From Amycolatopsis sp. FDAARGOS 1241 (GTDB lineage Bacteria > Actinomycetota > Actinomycetes > Mycobacteriales > Pseudonocardiaceae), in contig NZ_CP069526.1 of the NCBI RefSeq assembly GCF_016889705.1, positions 1,364,001-1,428,000 on the forward strand: a stretch of 64,000 nucleotides of DNA, given 5' to 3'. Positions 50,566-59,610 of the stretch are shown here, in pieces. Each line of letters begins with the position of its first letter. Position 1 is the stretch's first letter. Made by a program: the position numbers and the translations under genes. The notes under the pieces were generated by a model. It had not been told where the DNA came from. It saw only the letters and a list, made by a program, of their open reading frames with translations, and searched no databases.

Positions 50566-50644
50566 CCTTCGGCGCTTCCTGCCCGACCCCGTGGTGCGTT
50601 CGGGCAAACCGGGGACGGGGAGTCTGCTTCGGACGGTGTGCGCG

Positions 50645-51316
50645 CTAGGCGAACCGGGCGTTCAGCCAATTCCGGACGTGCTGCCACGGTTCGTCGCCCG
50701 GGTCGATGACGCGGAAGTGGTCCACGCCGGGGAGTTCGGTGTAGTCCACGGCGTCGCCGGCTTCCCGGGCGGCGGCGACGTAGGCGCGGCTGTGCTCGAC
50801 GGGCACGCGGACGTCGGCATCGCCGTGGAGGATCAGCTGCGGGACGCCGAGCGGGACGGACGTGAGGGGTGAGGCCGCCGGGTCGGGTTCCGGGAGGAAC
50901 AGGCTCGCGGCGCCTTCGCCCAGGCCTTCGGCGGCGCTGCGCGGCACGTCGGTGATCGGGGCGAGACCGACGACGGCGGAGAGGCCGGCGCTTGCCAGCA
51001 GCGCGAGGTGACCGCCTGCGGAGTGGCCGATCGCGACGGCCGGCCGCCCTTGCGTGGCGGGCACGGCGGCGAGGCCGGCCCGCACGTCGTCGAGCGTTTG
51101 TGGCCAGCCGCCGGTGTCGCCGTCGATGCGGCGGTACTCGAGGTTCGCGACGAGCCAGCCGGCGGCGGCGAGGTCGGCCGCGAGCGCATCCATGAGGTGC
51201 AGGTCGCGCTGGGCGCGCCACCAGCCGCCGTGCAGCAGGTGGATCGTGCCGCGGCCGGTTTCTCCGTGGACCTCGATGTACTGGCTCGGCTCGGCGCCGT
51301 AGCGGATCGTCCTCAT
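50645..51316 (-). CDS. Alpha/beta hydrolase (kynurenine-formamidase/esterase-like)
   Basis: 223 residues, no signal peptide. Oxyanion motif LLHGGWWRAQ (27-36), nucleophile GHSAGGHLALLA (Ser99), acid in ILHGDADVRVPVEHS and histidine in LPGVDHFRVID. HGGWW with GHSAGG is typical of the small HSL/kynurenine-formamidase-like group, but the substrate is open. The gene starts 7 bp after the FGGY kinase stop, indicating one operon. Confidence 0.85.
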   Translation of the reverse strand: MRTIRYGAEPSQYIEVHGETGRGTIHLLHGGWWRAQRDLHLMDALAADLAAAGWLVANLEYRRIDGDTGGWPQTLDDVRAGLAAVPATQGRPAVAIGHSAGGHLALLASAGLSAVVGLAPITDVPRSAAEGLGEGAASLFLPEPDPAASPLTSVPLGVPQLILHGDADVRVPVEHSRAYVAAAREAGDAVDYTELPGVDHFRVIDPGDEPWQHVRNWLNARFA

Positions 51317-51323
51317 GCGCCCA

Positions 51324-52745
51324 TTACTTCAGCAGCGCGTGCACCTTCGCAAGGCCTTCGTGCGAAGCGCGGTACGCCTCGTACAGCCGTGTCAGGTCCT
51401 CTCGCGGCTCGAACACGCGCTCCACGGCCACGGTCGCAGCGGCCGCGGTTTCCACATCGGGGTGGCGTTTCACTCCGACGGCACCCAGCAGCGCGGCCCC
51501 GAGCGCGGCGCTGTCGTGGACCCGGAGGCGCTCGATCGGCCGGCCCAGCGCGTCGGCGTGCAGCTGCGTCCACAGGTCGCTGCGCGCGCCTCCGCCGGAA
51601 AACGTCAAGGACGGCAGGCGAAGGCCACACGCCTCCTCGACGCGTTCCAGCACGTGCCGCGCCGAGAACGCGACGCCGGTCAGGACCGCGCGCGACAGGT
51701 CCGCCTGTGTGGCCGACGCACTGAGGCCGAGGAAGCTGCCCCGGACGTCGGCGTCCCACAGCGGGGCGCGTTCGCCTTGGAGGTAGGGCGTGAAGACGAT
51801 CCCGGGCCGGCCCTTTTGTGCGGATTCGAACACCTCGGGCACGGCCAGTCCCGACACCTGGCTCCACCACCGCACGGCGTCACCGGCGGCCTGCGTCGGT
51901 CCGGCGTGGACGGAGAGGTCGCCCCGGGGCGGGAAGGTGACGATGCCGGGCGCCGATGTGCTTTTGTGCGACGCGCCGGCCACGACCAGCGATGTCCCGC
52001 ACGAGATCATGCCCCGGCCCGCCTCCGTCGTGCGCGTGCCGAACACAGCGCCGAACGCGTCCATCGTGCCGACGACCACGGGTGCGCCGAGTTCGGGCGA
52101 CGTCCCGAGCACCGCCTCGGGCTCCAGCAGCTCAGGCAGCCGCCCCCCGAGCCCGTCGACGAGCTCGACGACTTCAGGCAAGTACCCGCGCGCGCCCGCG
52201 ATCCGCACCCCCGACAGCTTGTCCGTCGCGACGCGGCCCGTGAGGCGCGCCCCGATGAAGTCCTTGGGGCTCAGGATCCACCGTGCCCGCGCCCATTCGT
52301 CCGGTCGGTGCCGCCGGAACCACGCCGCCCGCGCGCCGACGAACGACGCGTCCAGCGCCACCGGCCCGCCCCAGATGCGCAGCTTGTCCTCGGGGGTGAA
52401 CCGCGCGTCCAGCGCACGCGCCACGTCCGCGCACCGCTGGTCCTGCCAGATCGCGGCGGGCGTCAACGGCGTGAGCTCCGCGTCGGCGAGCAGGTGCGTG
52501 TTGACCTGGCTCACGATCCCGGCCGCCTTGACCACGGCGCCGGGGAGTCCGGAAAGGACGGTGCGAATCGCCGTCACGCAGCCGTGCCACCAGTCCTCGG
52601 GATCCTGCTCCGCCCAGCCGGCCCGCGGCCGCGCGATCGGATAGGCGACGCTGTGCACGCCGCGCACCCGCCCGTCGTCCGTGAACGCGGCCACTTTCAC
52701 CGCGGTCGTGCCGATGTCGATGCCCAGCAGCACCTCGTTCTCCAT
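51324..52745 (-). CDS. FGGY-family carbohydrate kinase (xylulokinase-like)
   Basis: 473 residues. The phosphate-binding LLGIDIGTTAVKVAAF opens the FGGY N domain; GWAEQDPEDWW and AIWQDQRC follow. The C domain has VGTMDAFGAVFG, MISCGTSLVVAG, TPYLQGERAPLWD (FGGY hinge) and LTFSGGGARSDLWTQLHAD. It phosphorylates a sugar or polyol with ATP. Xylulokinases share QGERAP-WD, but no xylose isomerase is near. It is the first gene of a two-gene operon with the hydrolase. Confidence 0.9.
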   Translation of the reverse strand: MENEVLLGIDIGTTAVKVAAFTDDGRVRGVHSVAYPIARPRAGWAEQDPEDWWHGCVTAIRTVLSGLPGAVVKAAGIVSQVNTHLLADAELTPLTPAAIWQDQRCADVARALDARFTPEDKLRIWGGPVALDASFVGARAAWFRRHRPDEWARARWILSPKDFIGARLTGRVATDKLSGVRIAGARGYLPEVVELVDGLGGRLPELLEPEAVLGTSPELGAPVVVGTMDAFGAVFGTRTTEAGRGMISCGTSLVVAGASHKSTSAPGIVTFPPRGDLSVHAGPTQAAGDAVRWWSQVSGLAVPEVFESAQKGRPGIVFTPYLQGERAPLWDADVRGSFLGLSASATQADLSRAVLTGVAFSARHVLERVEEACGLRLPSLTFSGGGARSDLWTQLHADALGRPIERLRVHDSAALGAALLGAVGVKRHPDVETAAAATVAVERVFEPREDLTRLYEAYRASHEGLAKVHALLK

Positions 52746-52884
52746 GGGAGAGATTTATCAAATCCCGCTGTGGTTGCCTCCATGAGAAACCCCACGCCCG
52801 GCCTGGCGTCGTGCGGTTCGATCAGCTTGTCCGGCCTCGGCTTGCTGCGGATCCGCGCTGCAGAGCCTTACTTGGCGGATCGCA

Positions 52885-53393
52885 GTGACGGCCCCCGGAC
52901 TGTTCCGCGCCGTCGTGGCGCACATGACGTTGATGTTGATGGCCGGCCTCGACACGGTCGGCGCGGAGGCAGCGCGGGTGCTGATGGCGCGCGGGGTGTT
53001 CGCGGCGGTGGTTGGGTGGGGGCGGGGTCACCGGCGCGAGGAGGTGTTCCACGACCTCGCCCGGCCGATGTTCGACGCCGTGCCGGAAGCCCGGCGGGCG
53101 CCGGACGAAGGCGACCGCCGCACGAGAACGCGGGAGGGGTTCGACGGGATCCTCGGCCCGGTGGGGTTCGAACCCGTTGCGTGGGACCAGCTCGTGATCG
53201 AGTTCGACGCGCCGCCCGAGCAGGCGTGGGCAATGTGCTGCGAAACCCTGTACCCGGCCGACGCCCTGGCGACGCGCAGCCGGAGCGCCTCGAGGCCGAG
53301 TTCACGGAAGCGACGCGCGAACTGCTGACCCCCGAGGGGATCCTGCCCGCCGCCGTCTGCCTCAACCTGGTGCAAACGCACCTGGCGCAGTGA
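52885..53393 (+). pseudogene. Truncated, frameshifted copy of the adjacent methyltransferase
   Basis: VVAHMTLMLMAGLDTV parallels VVSVMALMLMADVDRV of the gene at 53416. PMFDAVPEARRAP and RRTRTREGFDGILGPVGFEPVAWD match PLFAVVPEERRVP and PRTRTREGLDELLGPAGFEPVSWD. The SAM-binding N-terminal half is absent. Near 53270 the frame changes before EAEFTEATRELLTPEG. Tandem duplication followed by decay explains it. Confidence 0.85.
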
Positions 53394-53415
53394 CGATCCG
53401 CGCTAACGTCTCGGC

Positions 53416-54231
53416 ATGACGTCCGCCGAGCAGTTCCTGCGCAGCTACCACGACCGCCGCCCGGGTGCGGCGTCCGGGCTGACGGAGCGCGGCCGCGTGG
53501 CCGGCGACGGGCGCACCCCGTACGAGGTGTTCGCCGATCGCGTCGACGGCGCGAAAGCCGTACTGGACCTCGGCTGCGGCGACGGAGCCCTGCTCGCCGT
53601 GCTCAAGGAACGTGGTGCCGAAAAGGCCGCCGGCATCGACCTGTCACCCGGCCACGTCGAGGCGGCCGGCCGCCGGCCCGCGCTGGCCGACGCCGACGTG
53701 CGGGTCGGCCGCGCGCAGGAGCTGCCGTTCGCCGACGGCGAGTTCGACACCGTCGTGTCGGTCATGGCGCTGATGCTCATGGCCGACGTCGACCGGGTCG
53801 TCGCGGAGGTCGTGCGCGTGCTGAAACCCGGCGGCACGCTGGCGCTCGGTCTCGGGGGCGGCGGTCTCGACGCGATGGAGATCTTCCTCAAAGTCGCGCG
53901 CCCCCTGTTCGCCGTCGTGCCCGAGGAACGCCGAGTGCCGAGCGTCGGCGATCCGCGCACGCGCACGCGCGAAGGACTCGACGAACTGCTCGGCCCGGCC
54001 GGCTTCGAACCCGTTTCGTGGGATCCGATCCTCGTCGACCTCGGCGGCACGCCCGACGAGGTTTGGCAGGCGTGCCGAGAGTCCTACTACCAGATGGCGA
54101 CCCTGGACGAGACGCAGACGAAGGGCCTGCGCACCGCGTTCACCGTGGCCACCCGGAGCATGGTGAACGCCGACGGCCGGCTGGACGCGTCCGTGTGCGT
54201 CAACGTCGCCGTCACCCGGCTACGGTCGTGA
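53416..54231 (+). CDS. Class I SAM-dependent methyltransferase
   Basis: 271 residues. Motif I is AVLDLGCGDGALLAVL (about 48-63), followed by AAGIDLSPGHVEAAGRR and the post-motif GEFDTVVSVMALMLMADVDRVVAEVVRVLKPGG, the UbiE/Methyltransf_11 pattern. The substrate domain is not recognisable. Its 3' end overlaps the convergent monooxygenase by 20 bases. A broken copy lies directly upstream. Confidence 0.88.
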   Translation: MTSAEQFLRSYHDRRPGAASGLTERGRVAGDGRTPYEVFADRVDGAKAVLDLGCGDGALLAVLKERGAEKAAGIDLSPGHVEAAGRRPALADADVRVGRAQELPFADGEFDTVVSVMALMLMADVDRVVAEVVRVLKPGGTLALGLGGGGLDAMEIFLKVARPLFAVVPEERRVPSVGDPRTRTREGLDELLGPAGFEPVSWDPILVDLGGTPDEVWQACRESYYQMATLDETQTKGLRTAFTVATRSMVNADGRLDASVCVNVAVTRLRS

Positions 54232-55735
54232 CGGGCGCGCCGAACCAGCTCTGCAACGCCTTCTCCAGGTCGGCGGTGTCCGGTTGCGCCTCGGACGACG
54301 CCCACGCCACGTAGCCGTCGGGCCGGATCAGCAGCGCGGTCGCGTCGAGGTCCTCAGTCGTGGCGACGGCGTCGACGCGATCCCGCCACGGCTCGGCCGC
54401 CGCGACGACCGATCCGTCTGCCGTCAGGTCGACCAGCACCGGCCGCGCCGCGCGGTACGCCTGCGCGACAGCTTCGGACGCGAGGTCCGGCGCCCACCGG
54501 CCGACGAGCGGGTGCGGGTCGTCGCCGTAGCGGAGGTCGGCGCCCGACAGGAGGTCCGCGAGGTGCTGCCGCACGTCCTGGTAGCCCAGGAGCTCGCCGA
54601 ACAACTCGCGCAGCGCCGTGATCTCCGGGCCCGGCCCGGTCAGCACACCCTGCGCCTGCGTGTGCATCACCACGCGCCGGCTGATCGGCTGGCGTTCGGC
54701 GTCATAGGTGTCCAGCAGGCCCGCCGGCGCCCAGCCGCGCACCTCGGCCGCGAGCTTCCACGCGAGGTTCGCCGCGTCCTGCAGCCCCAGGTTCAGGCCG
54801 GGCCCGCCGATCGCCGAGTGCACGTGGGCGGCGTCGCCGACGAGCAGCACGCGGCCGTCGCGGAACCGCTCCGCGATGCGCGTGTTGCCGCCGGTGACGC
54901 GACGCAGCTGGTGCGGTCCGGGGCCGGGCGGGGCATCGATCGGCACGTCCACGCCGAGCACGCGGCGGATGCTCGTGCGGACTTCGTCGAGCGTGGGCGC
55001 CACGTCGTCCGGGAACCCGGCTTCACTGCGCTCCGACACCGCGATGCGCCGGGGCGCGTTCGGGAACGGTGCCCACACGAACAGGCCCGTCTCCGTGCGG
55101 AAGTGCTGGAACGGTGCGACGGTGCCGACCCCGTCGACGCGCAGCCCGCCCGACGCCGGGTCGACCAGGTCGTCCGGCACGCTCACGTCGACGGTGTAGG
55201 AGAGGACTTTGTCCCACGTGACACCGGGGAAATCAATGCCGGCGAGCTTGCGGACGGTGCTGCGGCCGCCGTCGGCGCCGACCAGGAACTGTGCGTCCAC
55301 TGTGTACGGCCCTTGTGGACCTTCGATGGTGACCTGCACCGACTCGCCCTGGGTGAAGCCGGCGACTTCGTGCCCGCGCCGGATCTCCACGCCGAGCGAA
55401 AGAGCCCGTTCCTCCAAGGCCTTTTCCAGCTCGTACTGCTGGATCGGTAGCAGGTACAGCGGGTTCACGGGCAGCTGGCTGAGGTCGAGCGGGAAGGCGC
55501 CGAAGATGTACCGCGGCGTCGGAGCCGGTGCCGACTGTCCGGTGAGCGGCTCGTACAGGCCCCGGCGGTGCAGCAACGGGACGACTTGGCCGACGAGCCC
55601 GTTGGCGCGCGGCTCACCGCTGCGTTCGGTCAGCCGTTCCAGGACGATCGGCCGTACTCCGGCCAGTCTGAGCTCGCACGCCAGCATCAGCCCGTTGGGG
55701 CCGGCACCGGCGATCACGACGTCGGTCGCGGGCAT
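54212..55735 (-). CDS. FAD-dependent monooxygenase (rifampicin-monooxygenase-like)
   Basis: 507 residues from ATG 55735; the open frame upstream reads into the tetR gene antisense to nothing real and is discarded. FAD motif VVIAGAGPNGLMLACELRLAGVRPIVLER in pieces (6-33), FLVGADGGRSTVRKLAG, and GRVLLVGDAAHVHSAIGGPGLNLGLQDAANLAWKLA in pieces. The overall layout, including a thioredoxin-like C-terminal domain, matches aromatic hydroxylases of the PheA/Rox type that act on polyketides or drugs. Substrate unproven. The TetR gene starts the same transcript, ending 8 bp upstream. Confidence 0.85.
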   Translation of the reverse strand: MPATDVVIAGAGPNGLMLACELRLAGVRPIVLERLTERSGEPRANGLVGQVVPLLHRRGLYEPLTGQSAPAPTPRYIFGAFPLDLSQLPVNPLYLLPIQQYELEKALEERALSLGVEIRRGHEVAGFTQGESVQVTIEGPQGPYTVDAQFLVGADGGRSTVRKLAGIDFPGVTWDKVLSYTVDVSVPDDLVDPASGGLRVDGVGTVAPFQHFRTETGLFVWAPFPNAPRRIAVSERSEAGFPDDVAPTLDEVRTSIRRVLGVDVPIDAPPGPGPHQLRRVTGGNTRIAERFRDGRVLLVGDAAHVHSAIGGPGLNLGLQDAANLAWKLAAEVRGWAPAGLLDTYDAERQPISRRVVMHTQAQGVLTGPGPEITALRELFGELLGYQDVRQHLADLLSGADLRYGDDPHPLVGRWAPDLASEAVAQAYRAARPVLVDLTADGSVVAAAEPWRDRVDAVATTEDLDATALLIRPDGYVAWASSEAQPDTADLEKALQSWFGAPVTTVAG

Positions 55736-55743
55736 GGTTCTCC

Positions 55744-56367
55744 TCAAAGTTCGACGGTCACCGCGCTGAACACCTCGCGCAGCACCTCGCGGAAGGAAAC
55801 GGGTGGGTCCGCACGCGCCCAGTGGGCCATGGCCGCACGGATCGCCGCGCCCGCCGCGGTGGCGACGAGCAGGGGGTAGAGATCGTGGTCCGCGTCGGTC
55901 CCGGTGCGGTCGGCGACAGCCTGTGAGAGCGCGATTTCGGCCGCTACGTTGGCTTTCTGGAACTCGCCTTGCAGGGCCGGCTCGGCCATCATCAGCTGCA
56001 CGCCCTGTGTCCACTCCGGATCCGGTGTGGACACAGGGCCTGTCTGGTCGGTCTGCTCGGTGTGATCGGCCTCGAACCGCGCCAACGCGGCCTGCGTGAT
56101 GGCCTCCCAGATGGGCTCATCCGCCGGCCGCGCGCGCACCCGCTCGGCGATGCCGATCGCGCGGTCGTGGTGCCGGGCCGCGATGGCCTCGGCCTTGCTG
56201 GAGAAGTAGTTGTTCACCGTGCGCGGCGAGACGCCGGCTTCGTTCGCGATGTCCTCGATGGTCACGTTGTCCAGACCGCGCTCGACCGCGAGCCGGATCG
56301 CCGCCCACGAGATGGCGGTGCGCGTCTCCTGCCGGCGGCGCTCCCGCAGGCTCGGTCGTTCGGTCAT
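55744..56367 (-). CDS. TetR-family regulator of the monooxygenase
   Basis: 207 residues. The helix-turn-helix TRTAISWAAIRLAVERGLDNVTIEDIANEAGVSPRTVNNYFSSKAEAI (read in pieces) is typical TetR. It precedes the FAD monooxygenase by 8 bp on the same strand, so it is likely an autoregulated operon induced by the enzyme's substrate. The C-terminal domain resembles the actinobacterial TetR_C group beside Rox-like enzymes. Confidence 0.88.
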   Translation of the reverse strand: MTERPSLRERRRQETRTAISWAAIRLAVERGLDNVTIEDIANEAGVSPRTVNNYFSSKAEAIAARHHDRAIGIAERVRARPADEPIWEAITQAALARFEADHTEQTDQTGPVSTPDPEWTQGVQLMMAEPALQGEFQKANVAAEIALSQAVADRTGTDADHDLYPLLVATAAGAAIRAAMAHWARADPPVSFREVLREVFSAVTVEL

Positions 56368-56428
56368 TCCACGACGTTAGCGGAATTTTGCGTGCCGCGC
56401 AAAGAGTGCGTTTTACGCAAGATTGTAA

Positions 56429-56511
56429 GTGTCCACAGGGTCGGCGAGTGCGGTCGAATTGTGGACAACTCAGCTTTGACCAGACGTTTTGTCGGTGGTG
56501 GCCGATAGAAT
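56429..56511 (+). promoter_or_regulatory. Composite element 3: RecA-independent damage promoter plus two DnaA-box-like sites
   Basis: TTGTCGGTG (56489-56497), 8 bases and TAGAAT (56506-56511) match TTGTCRGTG-N8-TAnnnT exactly. GTGTCCACA (56429-56437) and TGTGGACAA (56460-56468, a perfect reverse DnaA box) lie 30 bp apart upstream, the nearer ending 37 bp before the -10. The promoter points into the 18-bp minisatellite. Confidence 0.7.
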
Positions 56512-56656
56512 GGACTTGGGGTGGCCCCCTGGGAGGGTGGGGCTGTGTTGTCGGGCGGGGCTGTGTTGCCGGGTGGGGCTGTGTTGCCGGGTGGGGCTGT
56601 GTTGCCGGGTGGGGCTGTGTTGCCGGGTGGGGCTGTGTTGTCGGGTGGGGCTGTAG
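56510..56656 (+). other. Possible 48-residue repeat peptide frame (VGLCCR repeats)
   Basis: From an ATG that overlaps the -10 box a frame reads MDLGWPPGR, then VGLCCR-type hexapeptides six times, and stops at TAG 56654. Element 2 has a parallel frame MEPGRPPGERWGL. Because the ATG lies upstream of the predicted transcript start, translation from it by this promoter is impossible; an alternative frame from GTG 56521 gives GGAVLP repeats. I do not claim a gene. Confidence 0.25.
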
Positions 56657-56663
56657 AGACCGG
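56538..56663. repeat. 18-bp minisatellite TGGGGCTGTGTTGCCGGG, six full copies plus one partial
   Basis: Units begin at 56538, 56556, 56574, 56592, 56610 and 56628, with a degenerate seventh at 56646. Three inner copies are identical; the outer ones differ by one or two bases. From 56664 to 57080 the sequence continues as highly degenerate units containing GAGAAACCC/GAAGCCC, without a recognisable gene. Confidence 0.92.
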
Positions 56664-57090
56664 TCGTCCTGGGAGACGCCAGCCTTGGAAGAAGCCCGTT
56701 GTCAGATGCCGCCGCTGAGGGGACCCGCCTCCCGGGAAAGGTGCGCTTGGGAGAGCCTGCGCCCTGGATGACACGGACGACCAGTGCCGTCCGGGACCGT
56801 TCTTCGGGAATGACAGCCTGCGCTGAGTTACGGCCTGCCGTGGGTGACTGCCTGCGGCTAGGACATCGCGTGCGCTGGGAGATCGCGTGCCCCGGAGGCG
56901 GGGCCTGCGTGAGAAGCCCTGCCTGTGGAAGCTTGGCCGCGCAGAAAACCCGCGCCTCCGTAAAGCCCGTCCGCTTGGCAAACCCTCCCCTTGGAAGGCT
57001 CAGCCGCCCGAGAAACCCTTGCCCGTGAGAAACCTGTGCCCCCAACAATGCCTCGCCCCGAGAAACCCCTCCTGCTGCAAGCGCGAAAAA

Positions 57091-57115
57091 GCCCAGGACC
57101 ACGATGGTCCTGGGC
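57091..57115 (-). terminator. Intrinsic terminator of the CsbD gene
   Basis: GCCCAGGACCA-CGA-TGGTCCTGGGC is a perfect 11-bp stem. On the minus strand it is followed by a run of five T (plus-strand AAAAA at 57086-57090). Confidence 0.9.
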
Positions 57116-57130
57116 TTTCCCGGTCTGAGG

Positions 57131-57307
57131 TCAGTCGGAGGCGCCCTTGATGGCGTCCTTCACCTTGTCGGCGGCCTGTTTCAGGTTGCTCTTGCCCTGT
57201 TCGGCCTTGCCCTCGGCCTGCCACTGCTCGTTGTCGGTCGCGTTGCCGGCTGCTTCCTTGGCGCGGCCCTTGAGCTCTTCGGCCTTGTTCTCAGCCTTGT
57301 CGTTCAT
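57131..57307 (-). CDS. CsbD-family stress protein
   Basis: 58 residues: MNDKAENKAEELKGRAKEAAG, then NATDNEQWQAEGKAEQGKSN and LKQAADKVKDAIKGASD. This is the CsbD pattern of a small, highly charged, helical protein, usually under general stress sigma control. Function unknown. GGAGG sits seven bases before ATG 57307, and a strong terminator follows 15 bp after the stop, so it is monocistronic. The acid/lysine-rich composition differs from all neighbours. Confidence 0.92.
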   Translation of the reverse strand: MNDKAENKAEELKGRAKEAAGNATDNEQWQAEGKAEQGKSNLKQAADKVKDAIKGASD

Positions 57308-57366
57308 CGTGTCGCCTCCCTTCGCGCCCGTCGGCTACCCGGCGGGCGCGCGGCGAAACACGAGGA

Positions 57367-57927
57367 TCAGGCAGCGCGCAGGGTCGCCAGCGCCTTGCTC
57401 CACGCCTCGACCTGGTCGAGCGTCGTGTTGAGGTAGTCGGTGTGCATCGCGGCCGGCTTGAACTCCGACATGTTCTCGAAGTCGGTGAACAGCGACAGCG
57501 CCACCTGGCTGGTGACGTGCGCGACCTGCAGGTTGCTGAGCACGAGGCGCAGCTGCTCCACGGCCCGGACGGCACCGACGGACCCGTAGCCGACGAAGCC
57601 GGCGGCCTTGTTGTTCCACTCGGCGCCCAGGAAGTCGATGGCGTTCTTCAGCGGGCCGGGGATGGCGTGGTTGTACTCCGCCGTCACGAAGACGTAGCCG
57701 TCGAACTCCGCGATCTTCTCGGCCCAGCGCTTGGTGTGCTCCTGCGCGTACTGGCCCATCGCCGGCGGCAGCGGCTCGTCGAGGTGCGGGAGCTCGAAGT
57801 CGAGGAGGTCGAGGAGTTCGTACTCGGCGGTGCCGCGCTGCTTCGCGATGTCGAGGGCCCACTTCGCCACGGCTTCGCCGTTGCGGCCCGGACGGGTGCT
57901 GCCGAGGATGATCGCAATCTTGGTCAT
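57367..57927 (-). CDS. NAD(P)H-dependent FMN reductase
   Basis: 186 residues, flavodoxin-like fold. The phosphate loop ILGSTRPGRNGEAVAKW (8-24) and the flavin loop VTAEYNHAIPGPLKNAIDFL (about 81-100) are diagnostic of the NADPH-dependent FMN/azo reductase family. GFVGYGSVGAVRAVEQLR follows. It reduces FMN or quinone-like acceptors, and may supply reduced flavin or detoxify. It lies 59 bp upstream of csbD on the same strand, but csbD has its own ribosome binding site. Confidence 0.9.
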   Translation of the reverse strand: MTKIAIILGSTRPGRNGEAVAKWALDIAKQRGTAEYELLDLLDFELPHLDEPLPPAMGQYAQEHTKRWAEKIAEFDGYVFVTAEYNHAIPGPLKNAIDFLGAEWNNKAAGFVGYGSVGAVRAVEQLRLVLSNLQVAHVTSQVALSLFTDFENMSEFKPAAMHTDYLNTTLDQVEAWSKALATLRAA

Positions 57928-58130
57928 GTCCGACTTTCCTGGTTCGAGGGGTTTGTCACCGCCGTGTTTCCGCTGCTCGAGGCTCGATCAGGCGGCGTTT
58001 GATGACACGTCCGCAATTATGCCCGAGAATGCGGACATGTCAACGAACAGGGGGTGGCGGGTCGATGCCACGGCCGGGTGAACCGGCAGTACCTTGTGTG
58101 TGTGCCCGCGCACACTCGCAGGAGTGAACC

Positions 58131-59610
58131 GTGACGACTTCCCAGGACAACTTCCCGCTCGTGATCAGGGGCGGACGCGTGCTCGACCCCGAAAGCGGCT
58201 TCGACGCCGTGGCCGACGTCGGGATCAGAGCCGGCTCGGTGAGTGTGGTCTCGACGACACCGCTCGAAGGCGAGCACGTGATCGACGCGACGGGCCTCGT
58301 CGTCGCTCCCGGGTTCGTCGACCTCCACAGCCACGGTCAGGCGATCCCCGAGCAACGGCTGCAAGCCCTCGACGGCGTGACCACCGCGCTCGAGCTGGAA
58401 GCCGGCGTCACGCCGGTCGCTCTCGCCTACGAGCGGGCCGCGGCGCAGGGCCGGCCGATCAACTACGGCGTCTCGACGTCGTGGGCGTTGTCGCGCATGG
58501 CCGTGCTCGCGGGCGCGCCACTCGACGGTTCCGCCGCGACCGTGCTGGCGCACCTCGGCGTGCCGGCTTGGCGGGCCGAGGCGTCGGCGGCCGAGCGGGC
58601 GCGGATCTTCGAGCACCTCTCGGCCGACCTGGCCGCGCGCGCTGGGCGTCGGCGTGCTCGCCGGGTACGCGCCGCACCTCGACCCGGCCGAGTTCGTCGC
58701 CGTGGCCGAGTTGGCCGCGGAAGCCGGCCGGCCGGTGTTCACGCACGCGCGGCCGCTCGTGGAGGCTGATCCGGACGTGCCCGTCGACGGCGCCGAAGAG
58801 ATCGTGCGCGTCGCCGGGCAGACGGGCGTGCACCTGCACTACTGCCACGTGAACAGCACGTCGGGCCGGCAGGTCGACCGCGTGCTCGGGCTCGTGGAAC
58901 GGTGCCGGCTGGAAGGCGCCGAGGTGACGACCGAGGCGTATCCCTACGGTGCCGGTTCGACGGCCATCGGGGCGGCCTTCCTCGCGCCGGAAGTGCTTGC
59001 GCGGCAAGGAATCCGGCCTGACTCGCTCGTGCTCGTCGGCACGGGAGAGCGCATCGCGGACGCCGCTCGCCTCGCCGAGGTGCGTGCGAGCGACCCTGGC
59101 GCGTTGGCCCTGCTGCACTTCCTCGACGAGGACGATCCCGCCGACCTCGCGCACCTTGAAAGCGCTCTGCTTTTCGACGGCGCCGCGGTCGCCAGTGACG
59201 CGATGCCGTTGACCTGGACAGGACCGCAGCCCGATCCGCTCACGTGGCCACTGCCGCCGGGCGCGCTCGGGCACCCGCGCGGGGCGGGCACGTTCGCGCG
59301 CGCCATCCGCCGTCTGTACCGGGAAACGGGCAAGCTGACGCTGGCCGACGCCGTGGCACGCTGCTCGCTGCTACCTGCGCAGGTGCTCGACGAGGCTGTG
59401 CCCGCGCTGCGGCGCAAGGGCCGCCTGCGCGCCGGCAGCGACGCCGACGTGGTGGTCTTCGACCCGGAGCGGATCACGGATCAGGCGTCCTATGTGGACG
59501 GGACGCGGCCGTCGGCGGGCGTCGTCCACGTGCTGGTGAACGGGTCGCCGGTCGTGCGAGACGGTGAGATCGTGCCGGATGCGCTACCGGGCAAGCCGGT
59601 GCGCGGCTGA
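58131..59610 (+). pseudogene. D-aminoacylase-like amidohydrolase with a frameshift
   Basis: GTG 58131 starts VIRGGRVLDPESGFDAVADVGI, with APGFVDLHSHGQ (metal-binding His pair) and the amidohydrolase barrel. At about 58640-58655, in GCCGCGCGCGCTGGGCG, the frame shifts. The rest (GVGVLAGYAPHLDPAEF, GRPVFTHARPLVE, HLHYCHVNSTSGRQVDRVLG, VASDAMPLTW and RAGSDADVVVFDPERI) is in another frame. Both halves are otherwise intact and make up a full-length protein of about 490 residues, so a sequencing error in the GC run is plausible. Confidence 0.82.

Noticed and set aside
55736..56014. N-terminal extension of the FAD monooxygenase
   Set aside because: Lies within the tetR gene in another frame; FAD motif starts six residues after ATG 55735.
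56521..56718. Genuine 65-residue GGAVLP-repeat protein
   Set aside because: Every frame across an 18-bp repeat stays open by periodicity; no independent coding evidence.
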